Source of the DNA: Parietichytrium sp. I65-24A
Lineage: Eukaryota; Sar; Bigyra; Thraustochytrida; Thraustochytriidae
Assembly (NCBI GenBank): GCA_012862575.1
Contig: BLSF01000014.1
Span: 1-64,000 of the forward strand
Direction of reading: 5' to 3'
DNA length: 64,000 nt
Below are positions 37,952-50,700 of this stretch, in pieces. Under the pieces are notes generated by a model. The model did not search any database. It was not told the origin of the DNA and saw nothing but the letters and a program-made list of their open reading frames with translations. How positions within the stretch are numbered: position 1 is the first letter of the stretch; each line of letters opens with the position of its first letter. Position numbers and translations under genes: made by a program.

Positions 37952-38875
37952 TTACAAAAAGTAGTCCGGCGCAGGCTTTTTGGCCGGAACGCCTCGTGTA
38001 TCTTGAGGCGCGGCCTCGACGATTTTGAAACGCTTTTGCAGGTGCTCATCTAACTCCAGAATTGCCGCTACATTGCCACATCGGTAGCAATAGTTTGGAG
38101 CTGACCAGACCGTTACCAAGGATTCATTAAACATCCACTTGTAACCTTCCATGACAAGCTGATGCGCACGGCAGATGAGCTGCAAGCTGTTTGTGTGATT
38201 AAACTTTTCGACCACCTCTTTCCCGAAAAGATACCCTGCTCCGCGAGGACTGAGGCCCCAACCTTCAATGTCCTCCGGATCAGACCACATTAAATCACAC
38301 ATCGCTCCGTCGTGAGGTACTTCCTGCTTGCGATCAATAATTCGAATCTGATCCAACGTGTTGATCGATGGGGAAAGCCCACCGTGAACGCAAAAAATCT
38401 TGTCTTCGATGATTGCCGAAAGCGACAAGAAATCGAAAATTTCTGTGCAGTATCGCCAAACATTTACTGAGCCATACTTTCTCAAGCATTCATCGTAAAA
38501 TCCATACACTTGAGTAATTTGGCGGCTTTCGTGGTTGCCGCGAATCAAAGTAATCCGGTCTGGGTACCGAACTTTGAGCGCCAACAAAAGTAGAAACGTC
38601 TCCACACTATAAAACCCACGGTCTACAAAGTCTCCCATGAAAAGGTAGTTTGTATTTGGGCATTCTCCTCCGACACGAAAAAGCTCCTTCACATCGTAAA
38701 ATTGGCCGTGGACATCTCCACAGATTGTCACAGGCGCATCCACTCTCTGAACATTGCTTTCGTCAATCAAAATTTCTCGGGCTCTTGAGCAGAGAACTTT
38801 GACTTCAGACTCTTTCAGATATTCGCATCTCCGAAGCTGCTCGATCTGACGATCCAGATCGGAGTTTGAACTCAT
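37952..38875 (-). CDS. PPP4C: protein phosphatase 4 catalytic subunit
   Basis: This is the catalytic subunit of the PP4 Ser/Thr phosphatase, which acts in DNA-damage signalling, centrosome function and splicing. It has 307 residues, the same length as the human protein, with no intron. The metallophosphatase signatures are complete: 'GDVHGQFYD', 'GDFVDRG', 'RGNHESRQ' and 'HGGLSPS'. '[21 protein letters not shown]' at the N terminus distinguishes PP4 from PP2A and PP6. The C terminus 'DYFL' is the conserved site of leucine carboxymethylation. ATG 38875 is chosen; the frame extends three codons upstream only to a GTG. With an ATRIP candidate 12 kb away, two DNA-damage-related genes occur in the window, but there is no sign of co-regulation. 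Confidence 0.97.
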   Translation of the reverse strand: MSSNSDLDRQIEQLRRCEYLKESEVKVLCSRAREILIDESNVQRVDAPVTICGDVHGQFYDVKELFRVGGECPNTNYLFMGDFVDRGFYSVETFLLLLALKVRYPDRITLIRGNHESRQITQVYGFYDECLRKYGSVNVWRYCTEIFDFLSLSAIIEDKIFCVHGGLSPSINTLDQIRIIDRKQEVPHDGAMCDLMWSDPEDIEGWGLSPRGAGYLFGKEVVEKFNHTNSLQLICRAHQLVMEGYKWMFNESLVTVWSAPNYCYRCGNVAAILELDEHLQKRFKIVEAAPQDTRGVPAKKPAPDYFL

Positions 38876-39289
38876 TTCGGACACAAAAGAGCACAGCTGC
38901 AGCTACTACTCCCTGGTCTCCTTTTGTATTTCCCCGTCCTTCGAAGCGGCTGACAATACAGCTGCCTTGTCCACGATCGTCTTTGTCTTCCCGCCAACCT
39001 GTTGAACTTGGCGTCGCCTGAGCTGGTGGCCGGTGCTCTGTCGCCTGCTTCCCCCAGGTAATCTCCGCACGAAGCCGGATGTCGCTTGCTCCTCCCGCTC
39101 CCACTCGTCTTCTCGCTGCGTCTCACGCCGAAAATTCCCTCTGGACAACCCTCGCGCGACAGATGGTGCGATGCACTGGCGCTCTGATAGAATACGCAGG
39201 GCACGCGGGAAACGCAGACTAGCTAGCGCACGTAGACCGACGGCGAGCCTCGCTGTTGCTGTGTTGCTGGCGCTGTCACTGTCGAGGCT

Positions 39290-39317
39290 GGGGCTGCTGG
39301 GTGGGGCTGGGGCAGGG
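39290..39317 (+). other. candidate G-quadruplex
   Basis: Five runs of three or four G (39290-39293, 39299-39301, 39303-39306, 39309-39312, 39315-39317) are separated by loops of 1-5 bases. This satisfies the usual G-quadruplex pattern on the plus strand, about 415 bases upstream of the PP4 start on the template side. Confidence 0.6.
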
Positions 39318-39725
39318 TTGTCGGCGCTAGCACTCCCACCCCGCAGCCACGGGAAACCTTATCTTGCCTATCTTCACTTAGCCTGCCTACAAACGCGTAG
39401 CTACACGTACACGGCGAATAGCACAGCAGGATACGGGCTATCCAGATGAGAACTGCTATCTCTTGCACTGATTGCACTAGTAAAACCTTCGGTATTCAGC
39501 GGCGTAGGGAGTGTTGTGGGCCAATTGGTGCTGAATAGCACGAGGACTACGAAAGAGTCCCTAAGATTACTATTCACAACCAGTAGTATAAGCTACAAGG
39601 AAGCGATTAAGAGTACATAGAAACATTTACTATTGAAATAGGTCTCGTAACTCGTACACAAAGAGTTCTACTTCAACTACACGCTCGGCTACCTTAAAGC
39701 TACGAATGGAGTTACCAGACCACCC

Positions 39726-39752
39726 GAAGAACCGGAAGAACCGGAAGAACCA
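39726..39752. repeat. three-unit 9-base tandem repeat
   Basis: gaagaaccg, gaagaaccg and gaagaacca lie in tandem. They sit in the gene-poor region with no evident role. Confidence 0.8.
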
Positions 39753-42303
39753 CCCCACTAAGCAGGGGTTCCGCTGCGGAAGAACCCGGTAGTGAGCAGC
39801 TTTAACCCCTGCCATAGCTCTAGCTAGGCGTTATTTTGACTCCTTGAGTGCCGGCGTTGCGGTTCGGTTCAACACATATCGCGAAACGGAGTCTTGTGCC
39901 AAGGTGTGGTGGGGTTAGTATCTCCGTGTTATTTGAGCACACTTCTCACCGCGGTGGCGTGCAGGAAGCGAAACTGACCGGACAAGATTCTGTTGAGTGG
40001 CGCCGATGTTCGGCAGAGATGCTGGGTTCTGTGCAGGGAGGTTCTCGCATAGTAACCGAGTCGAGCAAACTCGTGAACAGCAGAGCCCTTGACCTTGTCG
40101 CAACCGAACTGAGCAAACTCGCGAACATGACTTTCTCGCGGATAAACAAAGTGGGAGAACTGTGATCAGCGTTGGAGATATTGTTCGTGAAAAAATATAC
40201 TGCAGACCCAATTTCCGACGATAGTCTTCAGTGGCTGCTGAGCCTCAGTCGCGGTGTTTGCATCGTCCTCTCAGACAGCGAAAGTTGGCCGGTTTCTCAC
40301 GAGCCAGCACGCACTTATGATCTGAAAGTCCGTCTGCTGCAAAACCTTCTTTGAAGTGTGCAACAGAGGTTTCTAGGCTGGGCCGAGGTAACAGCGATTA
40401 AAGTGAAAAGTGTGTTTTGAGCAGAACGAGATTCTTAAAATGCGGGGGACTCGTCAAGGAACGCCCTTTGGATCCATTAGTCCTGCCTCTGGAAGGCTCA
40501 ACAAAAGAATTCCACAAAAGCCAAATTCGGGAAATAATCTATACGCGCTTGACACTACCCCTCCATCAGCAAGAATGTATTTTTCATGGAAACCGAAAAA
40601 AAAACGCCACGGTTACATTGCATAACACCGCCTCAATCTCTGTCCAACAGCCACGAGGAAATTCAGTTTCCAGCTTTTTAATAAAAGTTCAAAAGTTATT
40701 TCTAAATCCAACGGAAAATTGGAAGGCCATCTTACGAGTAAAAGTTGCGACAGCCTGAATTCATTTTGTTTCTTCTTGCGTTGAAGGGGGTGCCTTTTCT
40801 TCTCTTTTGCTTCGTACCTTCCGGGCGATCCAACAATTCATGTCTTCAGATCGACGGCTCGTGGATGGCCCAACAAAGGAGCACCGCATTTTGACGGCAA
40901 ACGAATGATATTTGTGGTAAATGTATCCGTTGACAGGTTTTGGCTCCGAGTCAGAGGCTCACTTTCGAGAGTTCTCACTTCGGACTGAGACAATGTTAAG
41001 ACCCATTCAACCTTGCAACAGTGGTCAGAGTGGTTTTGTCCGACTCCATGTGAGCGCGCTTGTCTGTGAAACTGGAGTTGGAGAGTGTTGCCGGTAATGT
41101 TCTGCACGCGGCGGCTGTACGAGTGTACTGAACTGACTCACTGAGTGCGAGGTGGTGAGTGTACACAATTATCATTGACTCAGGCTGCGTGAACAAGTAC
41201 CTGTCATGAAATTGAGTGACAGTGGAATCCAGCCGAATCGAATGATAGCGGTTGACATCTTCCTTAGCCTAGGCTGAGCGGGGAAGGGGGGCATGAAAAT
41301 GGAAGACTGCGAAGTTGCAGTAAGAAGAAAAAGCTGACTTAGTCTAAAGTTAATCTGTCGTCACCGTCGTCACGAGTCGATTGGCCCTCTACTTTTTCTA
41401 CTTGCTCCTTCTTCTATGATCAACTTTAGAACCGCCACATCGATTTTCGCTCTTCGATGTACATGCTGAGGAACACTACCGAGCTATTTGTCACTACATG
41501 GAGTCGACCGGAGACGGACCATATAATCCAATTCGGCCACCCAGTGCCGACACGCTACTGTTTTCATCACTAAATTAATTAGCTGATGGGCTGGCCATGG
41601 CTAGGGGGGCCAAAAGAGTCATGCACTGTCTACGTAGTAACCCTATGACACGGGACAGAGTCCTCTAGCCTACTGGCTATTCATAGCATTAATGGCTAAA
41701 AGGGCTCCACATTCGAAATAGATGCAAAGTGTTTGGAAGCTGAACAGCCTTGAGTGATCGTTGGCTAGCTCTTTTGCTCCTTTGCTATGGAACGCATGTG
41801 TAGCATATCCATGCGAGGTATGTGGCACGAGGGCAAGTCTCACCGATCACTTAGCTCGTACCTCAAGTTCACTCTCACCTAGGCGAACAGTGTTAACACA
41901 GACGAAAATCTCAGGCCCCTTACTCCTGTTTAAAGTTGCACCATTCGGAGGTATTCTACAGGCACCCCGTTTTCAAGCACTTGAGCTGACCAGGCGAAGC
42001 GAGTGATGTCTGACACCATACGAAAGAGTATTAGTATTCACATGGAGCCGGGAACTAGCTAGTGCGACTCTTTGTTGCTTCAAAGTCCAAAGAGTCCAAA
42101 GCATTGAAAGAGGAGTGTTACTTGAAACTATAGAGTGGTTTCATTGTGAGCACCCACCCACCCACCTGCTTCCATGTCACAGTGGTTTCTCGTGGTTTCA
42201 TGACCACGATAGGTGGCACTCCGCCGGAGCAAGACAGTCATAGAACGTGCGCTGCACTGAAAACCGTCAGAAGCGTTCAGCCGCGGATACGGCGTCAAAC
42301 CTG

Positions 42304-44415
42304 ATGCGTTCTTTCGCCTTTGTGCTCGTGTTGGGGGCCTTGGTGGGGGCCTCCAGCGGCCGTGCTCCGAAAAATATTATTCTCAGTGTTGCTGACGACC
42401 TCGGTTGGTTTGACGTCGGTTTTGTGAATCCGTATGTGCACTCCCCAACACTGGACGCGATGGCGACGCAGGGGGTGAAGCTAGATCGCCACTATATGTA
42501 TAGGTTTTGCTCACCATCCCGCACGATGCTTTTGACAGGTCTTTATCCGCACCGGCTGGGGCAACAAACAGACATGAACCTGAACCCCATCTCCACGCTT
42601 CAATGTGCTGTGCAAGAGCAGCTCACCTTTCTGCCAGAAATTCTAAAAGAGAACGGCTACGCAACGCACATGCTGGGCAAGTGGCACCTTGGCCACCACC
42701 AGGCCAAGTTTACGCCAACGAGCCGCGGGTTCGACACGTTTTTAGGATTTTACGCAGGAGATACTGGCCACATGGATCGCAACACGAAACTGCTCAAGAC
42801 CTCCATGTTCTCTTCGGAAAAATGTTCATGCTCCACCAAAAACTCGTTTTTGGACGACCAAAAGTCCTGCTCGAAAAAAACTCTTTGCTCCTCTGTTCTT
42901 CAGCTGGTGAACAACTCTGGACAAGAGTTTCAACAAGTTTCTGCTGATCAACTTGGTGAGTTTGAGTACGCAGATGAGCTTCTTGGCACTGAGGCAGCGC
43001 GCATCATTCGGAGTCACGACCCGTCGCAAAATCTGTTCATGTACCTTGCCTGGGCCACTCCGCATTCGCCCACTGAAGCGCCCGATAGCTACGTTTCTCA
43101 GAACGTCAAGCTTGCCGCCGCACTTCAGTCGAGCAACTGCTACCACAAATACCGTCTGGAATACGCAGGGATGATCAGCGCTCTAGATGCTCAACATGCT
43201 AAGATTTCGGACGCTCTGGAGGAAACTGGGATGTGGAACGACACTGTTTTGATTTTTGTCTCTGACAATGGCGGACACGACGAGGGAACGACTGCTCGAA
43301 ATGGAATGACGTGCACGAAGAGTGGTACCAAATTAGTAAAAAGCGGAAGAAACTACCCGCTGCGCGGAGGCAAATTCACTTTCTGGGAGGGCGGAATTCG
43401 GTCTGTCGGTTTCATCTACTCTCCAAACGCCGACATTCTTCCACTCGACCGGCGCGGTACTTCTTATCAGGGTCTGTTCTACGGAAGCGACTGGGGCGCA
43501 ACCATACTCGAAGCAGTAAACATCTCCAAGCCCGATGACTTTGGAGCAGATAGTGTGTCCCACTGGAACTCCATTGTCAAGAATGGCGTGGCACAGTCTG
43601 ACACGGCAAGGAATCTCATTCCCGTCCAGATCTACGGCGACTACGAGCGGTACGTGCTGCTTTACGAGAAGGATGGGACAATATACAAATATCTCAAGGG
43701 ATACCCTGGCTACATCCGTGGCTATGGTTGGGGGCGTGCAAATAAGAAAATCACCAAAAACGATTCGGGAGGCTTCATCACGATACCAGAGGAGATGACC
43801 AAAAGTCATCCTTCGTACGACCCAAAGGTGATTGCAGGCGCAAAGACCAGTTTTCAATGTATCGATGAGCCTTGCTTGTTTGACGTCAGTTCCGATCCAA
43901 GCGAGCTTGAGAATTTATACGGCGACGCCTCGTATGATAACCTGGTAGAGGAGTTGGAGGCTGCACTTCAAACGGAGAAATTGAAAGAACAGTCTTTCGT
44001 TGGCTCCGATCTCTGCTACCCGGGGGATCGCACAGCGCAGCTCCGTATGAAAGGGAAGGAATATCATGACCCCCATGCTTTGGCCCTTGCAAATTTTTGC
44101 GGGACGTTTGTTCCTTGGATGACTGATGAAGGCGTCAAATTGCCCCTCATTTATAGTTCTTGCCCGGACGTTGTTGGCTCCGAAACTCGAGCTTTGCCAA
44201 GTCCTGGCATCTGTGATGCCCAAAAGAAGAGCCCTTGTGGGCAACTCGCCTCAACGCACGCCTGCGCATGGCTGGGTAGTACCTGCGTTGAGACAACTGA
44301 CTGCAGCAAATACAACAGAATACGGTCGACCAAGTCACGCAAGGCAGGTTGTCTAAAAAGAGCAGACATTTGTGAGTACAGCTCTTCCGCACGAAAATGC
44401 GTTACGGCCCTTTAG
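42304..44415 (+). CDS. secreted arylsulfatase, ARSB-like
   Basis: This is a formylglycine-dependent sulfatase that hydrolyses sulfate esters, probably on polysaccharides. It has 703 residues. A clear signal peptide ('MRSFAFVLVLGALVGASSG') directs it to the secretory path, so it is lysosomal or extracellular. The metal-binding 'VADDLGWFDVGF' (Asp31-Asp32) and the activation motif 'CSPSRTMLLTG' are intact; Cys69 would be converted to formylglycine. 'MLGKWHLGHH', 'TRGFD'-like 'TSRGFDTFLGF' and 'SDNGGH' follow in family order. The sequence is closest in feel to arylsulfatase B/I/J. After the catalytic domain a tail of about 70 residues has eight cysteines (from 'GICDAQKK' to 'KCVTAL'), which may be a small disulfide-bonded module. 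I chose ATG 42304 because it opens the signal peptide; the upstream frame begins with GTG. It converges on NPHP4. Confidence 0.93.
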   Translation: MRSFAFVLVLGALVGASSGRAPKNIILSVADDLGWFDVGFVNPYVHSPTLDAMATQGVKLDRHYMYRFCSPSRTMLLTGLYPHRLGQQTDMNLNPISTLQCAVQEQLTFLPEILKENGYATHMLGKWHLGHHQAKFTPTSRGFDTFLGFYAGDTGHMDRNTKLLKTSMFSSEKCSCSTKNSFLDDQKSCSKKTLCSSVLQLVNNSGQEFQQVSADQLGEFEYADELLGTEAARIIRSHDPSQNLFMYLAWATPHSPTEAPDSYVSQNVKLAAALQSSNCYHKYRLEYAGMISALDAQHAKISDALEETGMWNDTVLIFVSDNGGHDEGTTARNGMTCTKSGTKLVKSGRNYPLRGGKFTFWEGGIRSVGFIYSPNADILPLDRRGTSYQGLFYGSDWGATILEAVNISKPDDFGADSVSHWNSIVKNGVAQSDTARNLIPVQIYGDYERYVLLYEKDGTIYKYLKGYPGYIRGYGWGRANKKITKNDSGGFITIPEEMTKSHPSYDPKVIAGAKTSFQCIDEPCLFDVSSDPSELENLYGDASYDNLVEELEAALQTEKLKEQSFVGSDLCYPGDRTAQLRMKGKEYHDPHALALANFCGTFVPWMTDEGVKLPLIYSSCPDVVGSETRALPSPGICDAQKKSPCGQLASTHACAWLGSTCVETTDCSKYNRIRSTKSRKAGCLKRADICEYSSSARKCVTAL

Positions 44416-44766
44416 TTTGTTGTCGGAGGATTGTGTCCAAATTTTTGCGCTTTGTAACGCTCCCACGCGTTCTGCTGTTTTACGCCGAGACGGCGCATGA
44501 ATCCTATTTGAGGCTTTTAGTCAAGATTAAAATATATTTTGTTGTCGTTTCGGATTCGCGGTTTCTGATTTTGCTGAACTTATTTTAATTAGACAGAAAG
44601 ACGCACGATTCTAAACTTGAACACTGCATCGAACAGATAATGACGGCGCAATTGTGAGTGTGGATACATCACCGGGGAGAAAGACATCCACGCGAGTTGG
44701 TGCGCCTCGCATCAGAAGTATTTCACTCCGGGGACGAGCGGCGAGCAAAGTTGGCATGTCATCTGG
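44416..44766. other. convergent 3' intergenic region
   Basis: This gap of 351 bases between the arylsulfatase (+) and nephrocystin-4 (-) stops is AT-rich around 44520-44590. Nothing else is seen. Confidence 0.6.
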
Positions 44767-47700
44767 TTACTTGACAGAAGACGTAAATTTGATTCGAATC
44801 AACAGGCACTCTTCATTCTGGTCCTCCTCGTTGTTTACGAAAACCAGAACTTCCCGAACAACTGGTTTGTGCACCGCTGCGATCCAGAGCCGAATATAAG
44901 ACTTGGATTTCGGCGAAACCTCAAGCCTGGGCTGCTTTGACTTTACCAGATTGGGGTCACTTGTGCGCAGAAGAAACGCGCGAGGCTCGTTCCACGGGTT
45001 CACATAGGCAATCTTTTTGTGTGATGCTTGGTGGAGAGGCAGCTCCAGCTGAAATGTTTTCGTGACGTCTGGAATAGCAGCAGTTGCTTTCACTAGCCAC
45101 GAGCTAACAAGCTCGTGAGTGTCAACGTCGACCATGTGGATCTTAATCTTTCGCGTCGTTCCAGGCGGTGTTTGTTCCAGCGGGCGGTAATCCACCTGAA
45201 CCTTGTTGAATGCTCCTGCCACGAGCTGAAATGGGTCACGCGGGAAAAGCTCGATTTCGCCTGGCCACGAAGTAAAGCATTGAACCCGCCGAGAGAATCT
45301 GTCCCCTTTCACTATAAGTTCACTGGTTGAAGCTTGACCTAGAACCCCATGAAAGTCAACCCTATGCATTGGTTGCACACATACATGCCAAATACCGAAT
45401 GGGAGTGCGTGATATTGGTCTCGATAGAGAAGGACGTAAAACTCACCAGATGTGTCGGAAGCGTTTCGATATTTCATCGCCACTTGCCCCTCCCGCCATT
45501 GTACGTGAACGCCTGGATCTACGGAGTGCACGAAGATTTCCGAGTTTGGCTGTAAGTCTTTTATTTGAACACTAGCCTTCAAATACTCATTGTTCAAGCC
45601 ACAAAAGTGCAAAACCCTGTCGACAGAAAATTGCTTTGGCTCCACCTTCACATCCACCATGAGAACTGTATGCCCCTGACTTGCCACCATGCGAACAGGG
45701 ATGGATCTCTCGCGCACGGCTGCTCGCCCGCCCGCTCGAAACGCCGTCTTAGCGTCACTGGTTTTCGAAGCGCACAATCCACTAGCAAAGCTAATGAACA
45801 CAAATGGAATGCTCACCGTCTCACCACCATCAAGCGTCAGCTCGAGAGTATCCGGAGTAATCATTTCGTGCTCCACTGGGAACAGAGACACGTCAACGCC
45901 GCTCTGCTGCCAAGCGCACTTGACATGATCTCTGTAAAAGCGCCACTCCTCCCCGTTGGTGAGGCATCTCAGCTCTTGGTCCGAAAAGGTAATCTGAAAG
46001 CGCTCCTCATGCTGGTAAGGGTTGGTCAACTGGACCTCGAAGTAGCTTGGTGACCCAAAGCAAGGAAAGATCTCCACCTTTCGCGTTACCGACGAGCGTA
46101 ACAGACTACCTATCAGATCGCGCTTCTGCCCTTCACGAAACCGACGAACAATATTCAGCTGTGCGTCTTGGTTTGTAAACTCAGGGTTTGATGAATTGTC
46201 AATTGCGATGAGGTCGTCATAGACGCCTTGTTTGTCTGAACGAATCACCCGGGAACGGCGGAGCTGATTAACCTTTGCGAGTTGTCTGGATGTCCGATCC
46301 ATATCCTCTTGGGACCCAAGATACGTTGGTTTCGTCTCCTCCAATACTGAAAACCCCAGTTCTGCAATGAACTTGTGGAGACTTGAAACGGTGATTTTTC
46401 CGAGCTTGTCTTTATCCTTTGAGAGTAACATGTCTTTGACTGGGATTCCCTTACTCAGCGCGCGGTCTATTGCTTTGCAAATTTTTTCCCTGATTGAATC
46501 CGTGCCCAGTTTGCCATAGTCGATGCGGCCAGGATTTTCGTCTAGTTGAAAGTGCTCCAGCTCAGACTCGGACACTCCGGCTTCATACCCCATGTCTTCG
46601 ATAATTTTTATTAGCCGCGAAACGGACACGGACCCATCGTCATCTTTATCATATTTTTTGCACCGACGCTTGATCTTTTCGGCGTTGGTCCTCAGAAAGT
46701 CAAATAAAGTCCCGGACTCGGAATTGTCTTCCCCCAACGTGGCACGAAGAAAGGCTACGAACTCGACTTGGTCTACGCTTCCATCGCCATCGGTGTCAAA
46801 CACTGTTACAAAATCTGCAATCTCATCGGAGCTCTCGAAATTGAAACCAACTGTCTTCAAGACACTCTCCAGATCTTTAAAGGTCGTTTGTTTGGAGACT
46901 GAGTTATTCAGAACCAAGAATGCCTCCTCAACGTTGATGCCTTTCCTCTGGGCGTGGCGCAGAGATCGCTGCAACCTTGCAAGGGAGGAGGGGTAAGATG
47001 TCGCTGAGCCCTTACCAATCTCTCGAGCAGAAAGCTCATCCACGGTCTTTATCTTTGGCGAGTCCAGAGGAGCTCTCATGGGTCTTTTCCTAGCGTTGGG
47101 AGCATTGGACCTACCAGAGGATGACGGCGACGCCACCGCAAAGAGGAGAAACTCCTCATATGTGATCAGCCCATCCTTATTCGTATCGAACTTTTCTATC
47201 AGCGGCTGAAAGTCCTCATCAGAAGCTTCAAAGCCGAGCTTGCGCAAAGCCTGGCGGAATGATGGCACAGGTACTCTCCCGCTGCCATCTTCATCAAAAT
47301 GGCGAAAGCTAGCTTTCAGATCGACATTTTCTTCTTTCGCTCGAGCAAGTATTTTGCGCAGTCTCTCCTCCCATTTATCCATCTTTGCTCCGCCTCCGAA
47401 AGTATCGACTTGCAAGGTCGACTGTGGCGCCTCCATAACGAATGCAACAAATTCGACCCAATTCACCTTTCCATCCTTGTCCAGATCCATATCTCTAAAG
47501 AGTTCGTCTGCTTCCCGGGAGCTCAGCCGCACCCCGACCTCCTTTAGACCAGCAAGGCACTCTTCCTTCGTCACGATGCTGTCTCCATCACGATCAAGAT
47601 GCTCAAAGCTCTCTTTCAAGTCGACGCCTTTTTTTGATGCGGACAAAACGATACGTCGCACCTTGTCTGAAACACTTAACGGCTCCCCAGCGGTGATGAA

Positions 47701-50700
47701 TGCTAAAAACTCTTCAATATGCACCACACCATCGCCGTCTAGGTCAAGTTGTTTGAACAAAGCCGACATCGTGTCATCATTGACTTCAACTCCAATCTCT
47801 TCGAGACCAGTTCGGCACTCTTGAGCTGTCAAGTGCCCGTCACCATTTTTATCAAAGTGGTTGAATGTGTCGCGCAATCCCACGCCGCCCTTTTCCTTCG
47901 CTTTGAGTACAATTTTTCGCAATCTCTCATCCAGCCCAGTCTTCTGTCCCAGTGACACGCTTGACGAACCGTTCTGCCAGCGAGAGCTTCCTTGCATACC
48001 TGGGTCGTCGTCCTTCTCGGCGATTGCGCAAAAGTCTACAAAGTTGAGTACCTTTCCGTCCCCATAGCGTTTGAGCAAAATATTGATTTGGGCGGTGGAA
48101 GGCTTGAAGCCCAAACCAGCGAGTCCAGTTGCGAGCTCCTCTCTCTCCACCATACCATCGCTGTTAACATCAAAGTGGTCTCGAAACGCGTCTTTCAGGG
48201 TGACGCCACTCTTATTCCACGCACGGCGCAGAACTCTTCGCAATTTGGACTCCAAGTCGGCGGCTTCGTCAGCGAGAACCTTTGCCAAAAATTTTTCGTA
48301 TAAAACTCCACGAGACCTCGCGTCTTTGAAAGAGTCAACCAACTGCCCAACATCCCGGGCAGAGGGTTTCGGCATTTCAGTATCTTCGAAACATTTGGTG
48401 AGCACCCGTTTAAAGTCTGTAGAGGGTACTATGCCCAAATTTTCCACGTCCAAGTCGTTAAAGACGCGATAGAGGCCGACGTTGATTCCGCTGCAGGATT
48501 TCATCTTCTCCCAGAGTTTGGAAATATCATTGTTGAGCAAGGTCTCAAGATTAAGGTAATTTGTCAGCGCAGCAATTTGAATTTGGCCTCTGTTCTCCCG
48601 GTCGAGGACACGATCGAGCCGCGAGAGCTCGCCAGCAGTGATCACCATTTCTGTCGCGATGGATGGCATCGGCGATGAGCCAGGGCCTTCCTCGCGCTGC
48701 CTTTCCCTCCTTGAGGGATGCAAAATTCGCCTGGAAGTTGATCCTGCAACTTTGATTAGATCGTCCAGCTGCGGGTTTACGTGCGCAAGAGGGCGAGCCA
48801 TCACCCTTCGGCTGGGACCGCTCCCGCCTGGATTGACGGACAGGTTCTCTTCGTTCTCCGCAGCCGTGCGGATGTTGCTGAAATGATGCCCATTGGAGAG
48901 ACCTGGGTCGGCGCTTGCCATACCCTTGTCCTTAAGGCGCTTCGGTCCGTCACCTTTCAACCCATAATTTGTTAGAATTACCTGGACTTTGCCAGTTACC
49001 TCGCCTCGGCCCGGAGTAGACGAATACAGTTCGATTGCCTCAACACCATTCGAGCTGACGCTGTCGGCTGGAACAATAACGTCAAATTCTTTTGCGACTT
49101 TCACGACCTTTTCGCCCTGTCTCATCAAGTCTCGAAGTGGAATCGCGATGACCCCGATATTTAGCAAGGAATCCCCGTCCCAGACTTGAACAAACAAGGT
49201 CTTTTCCAAAAGGTACTTTGCAAACTGCTCAGGCTCTTGTTCGTCCCCAGCGGTGGTATCAATAACGTACTTCATTGCAAGGCTTGGAGAATGCCGGAAT
49301 TTTGGATCGTCGGCACGGGTGAGAACGAAAGGTTTCGATAGACCGGCAGAAGATGGCGGAGCCCTTTTGGTCTCTTCAACTGCTCGAAGATTCATCCGCT
49401 CTGTCCTGGTTGGCAAGCAATTGTAGAATTGAAAAGTGAAGAAGATTGAGTCCGGACGTCTAGAGTGATGAACGCTCTCCATGGCATGCCTGAAAGCCGC
49501 GAATTGGAGGGTGATCTCATTCGCTTTAAGCCTGTCCCGTAATTCTATCTCCACATCCTGTGGAGACATGTCCAAAGCAGTACTGGCATTCTTAACCGAC
49601 CTCTCCAGCGGGTTCTTTGCATCTGTTACATAGCCGTGCTGATTCAGAAGTGTGCGGGACGCGCGAGTGAGCTCGGAACTAAGCACGTCCTTGTTTCCTG
49701 ATGTTCCCCTGCGACTTGACGGAACGCTGCTTACAGAATTTGCGGGATCATAGCTCAGACTTGTGAAAGCGCGATCAGAAATTTCAGCTTTGGACTCTTC
49801 TCCCGTCACTGCATGCATCCGGAGATTCAGAGTCTGCGCAAGAAGAGAGCCTGGTATATCTGCAGACTGAAGTGCGGGACGCGGAGGTTGGATATTTCTC
49901 TTGTTCCGCAATGTCTGCCGAACTGATCTCGCTCTGCTCTTTGAGAGTTTTCCGCTGGATGCCCAAGCAAAGTCATTCTCCGGATGAAATTCATTCATTC
50001 CGTCACTCGATGCATCGCTCTCGCTGAGATGTTTTGATCTCGTTCGTAGTCGCGCCGCTCGCTTCTTCGTTTTAGGCCCAGACCCATCGCTTAACCACGA
50101 ATGTTCCGAGGAGCTTTTGTCTTCATCTGATTGACCATCGCCGCCGTTGAAGGAGGACGACGAGGACTTCGACGAACCGGTAGAAAGCGATCTGGAGCGG
50201 GAAGAATCCGAGTCTGATTGGCGTGAAGTCGTACGCCTATTCTTGCTTCGCTTTCGATTTCTTTCTGTGTCTCCTGAAGCCCTCCGATGGCTTGAACTTA
50301 TCTTTTCAGGTTTCAGGCCCAGATGAAGTCCTAAGATCGGATTTTTGGACACAACGGACTTATCCAGGGGCAAGGTATTCCCCGGTTCGGCAAACGGGGT
50401 CTGCATGTCATATTGAATTTCAATCTCTAACGGGCTTCTCGTTGCCGACGCATTCCGATGAGCGTTGGCAAGTACGATCTTTTTACTCCGTTGTTCTCGA
50501 TTCACCACGAAAGGAAGCCATAGTCCGCAACCTAAAACGAATGACAAAGACTTGCCATTTTCCAAGATCCTGTAGTCGCACTGAAATGCCAGTGCAATGC
50601 CAGGATCTCGGGGGACGTCTTTTACTCGGAGCGGATTAAATGCACGCAAAATCCTGTCGTAGCCAGGATGACCGCCGAAATCGCTCTCTTGCAGCTCTAG

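Larger units (their letters stand above)
38876..42303. other. 3.4-kb gene-poor region
   Basis: This is the longest stretch without a supported gene, between the divergent PP4 and arylsulfatase genes. It holds a G-run cluster (39290-39317), three 9-base tandem units (39726-39752), and short open frames near 39170, 40170 and 40420 with no recognisable product and mostly no ATG. The ends must contain the two promoters. I see no tRNA, rRNA or transposase. Confidence 0.5.

Noticed and set aside
39168-39449. Plus-strand frame with hydrophobic Leu/Gly-rich segment
   Set aside because: The hydrophobic stretch is produced by G-rich low-complexity DNA; there is no family resemblance.
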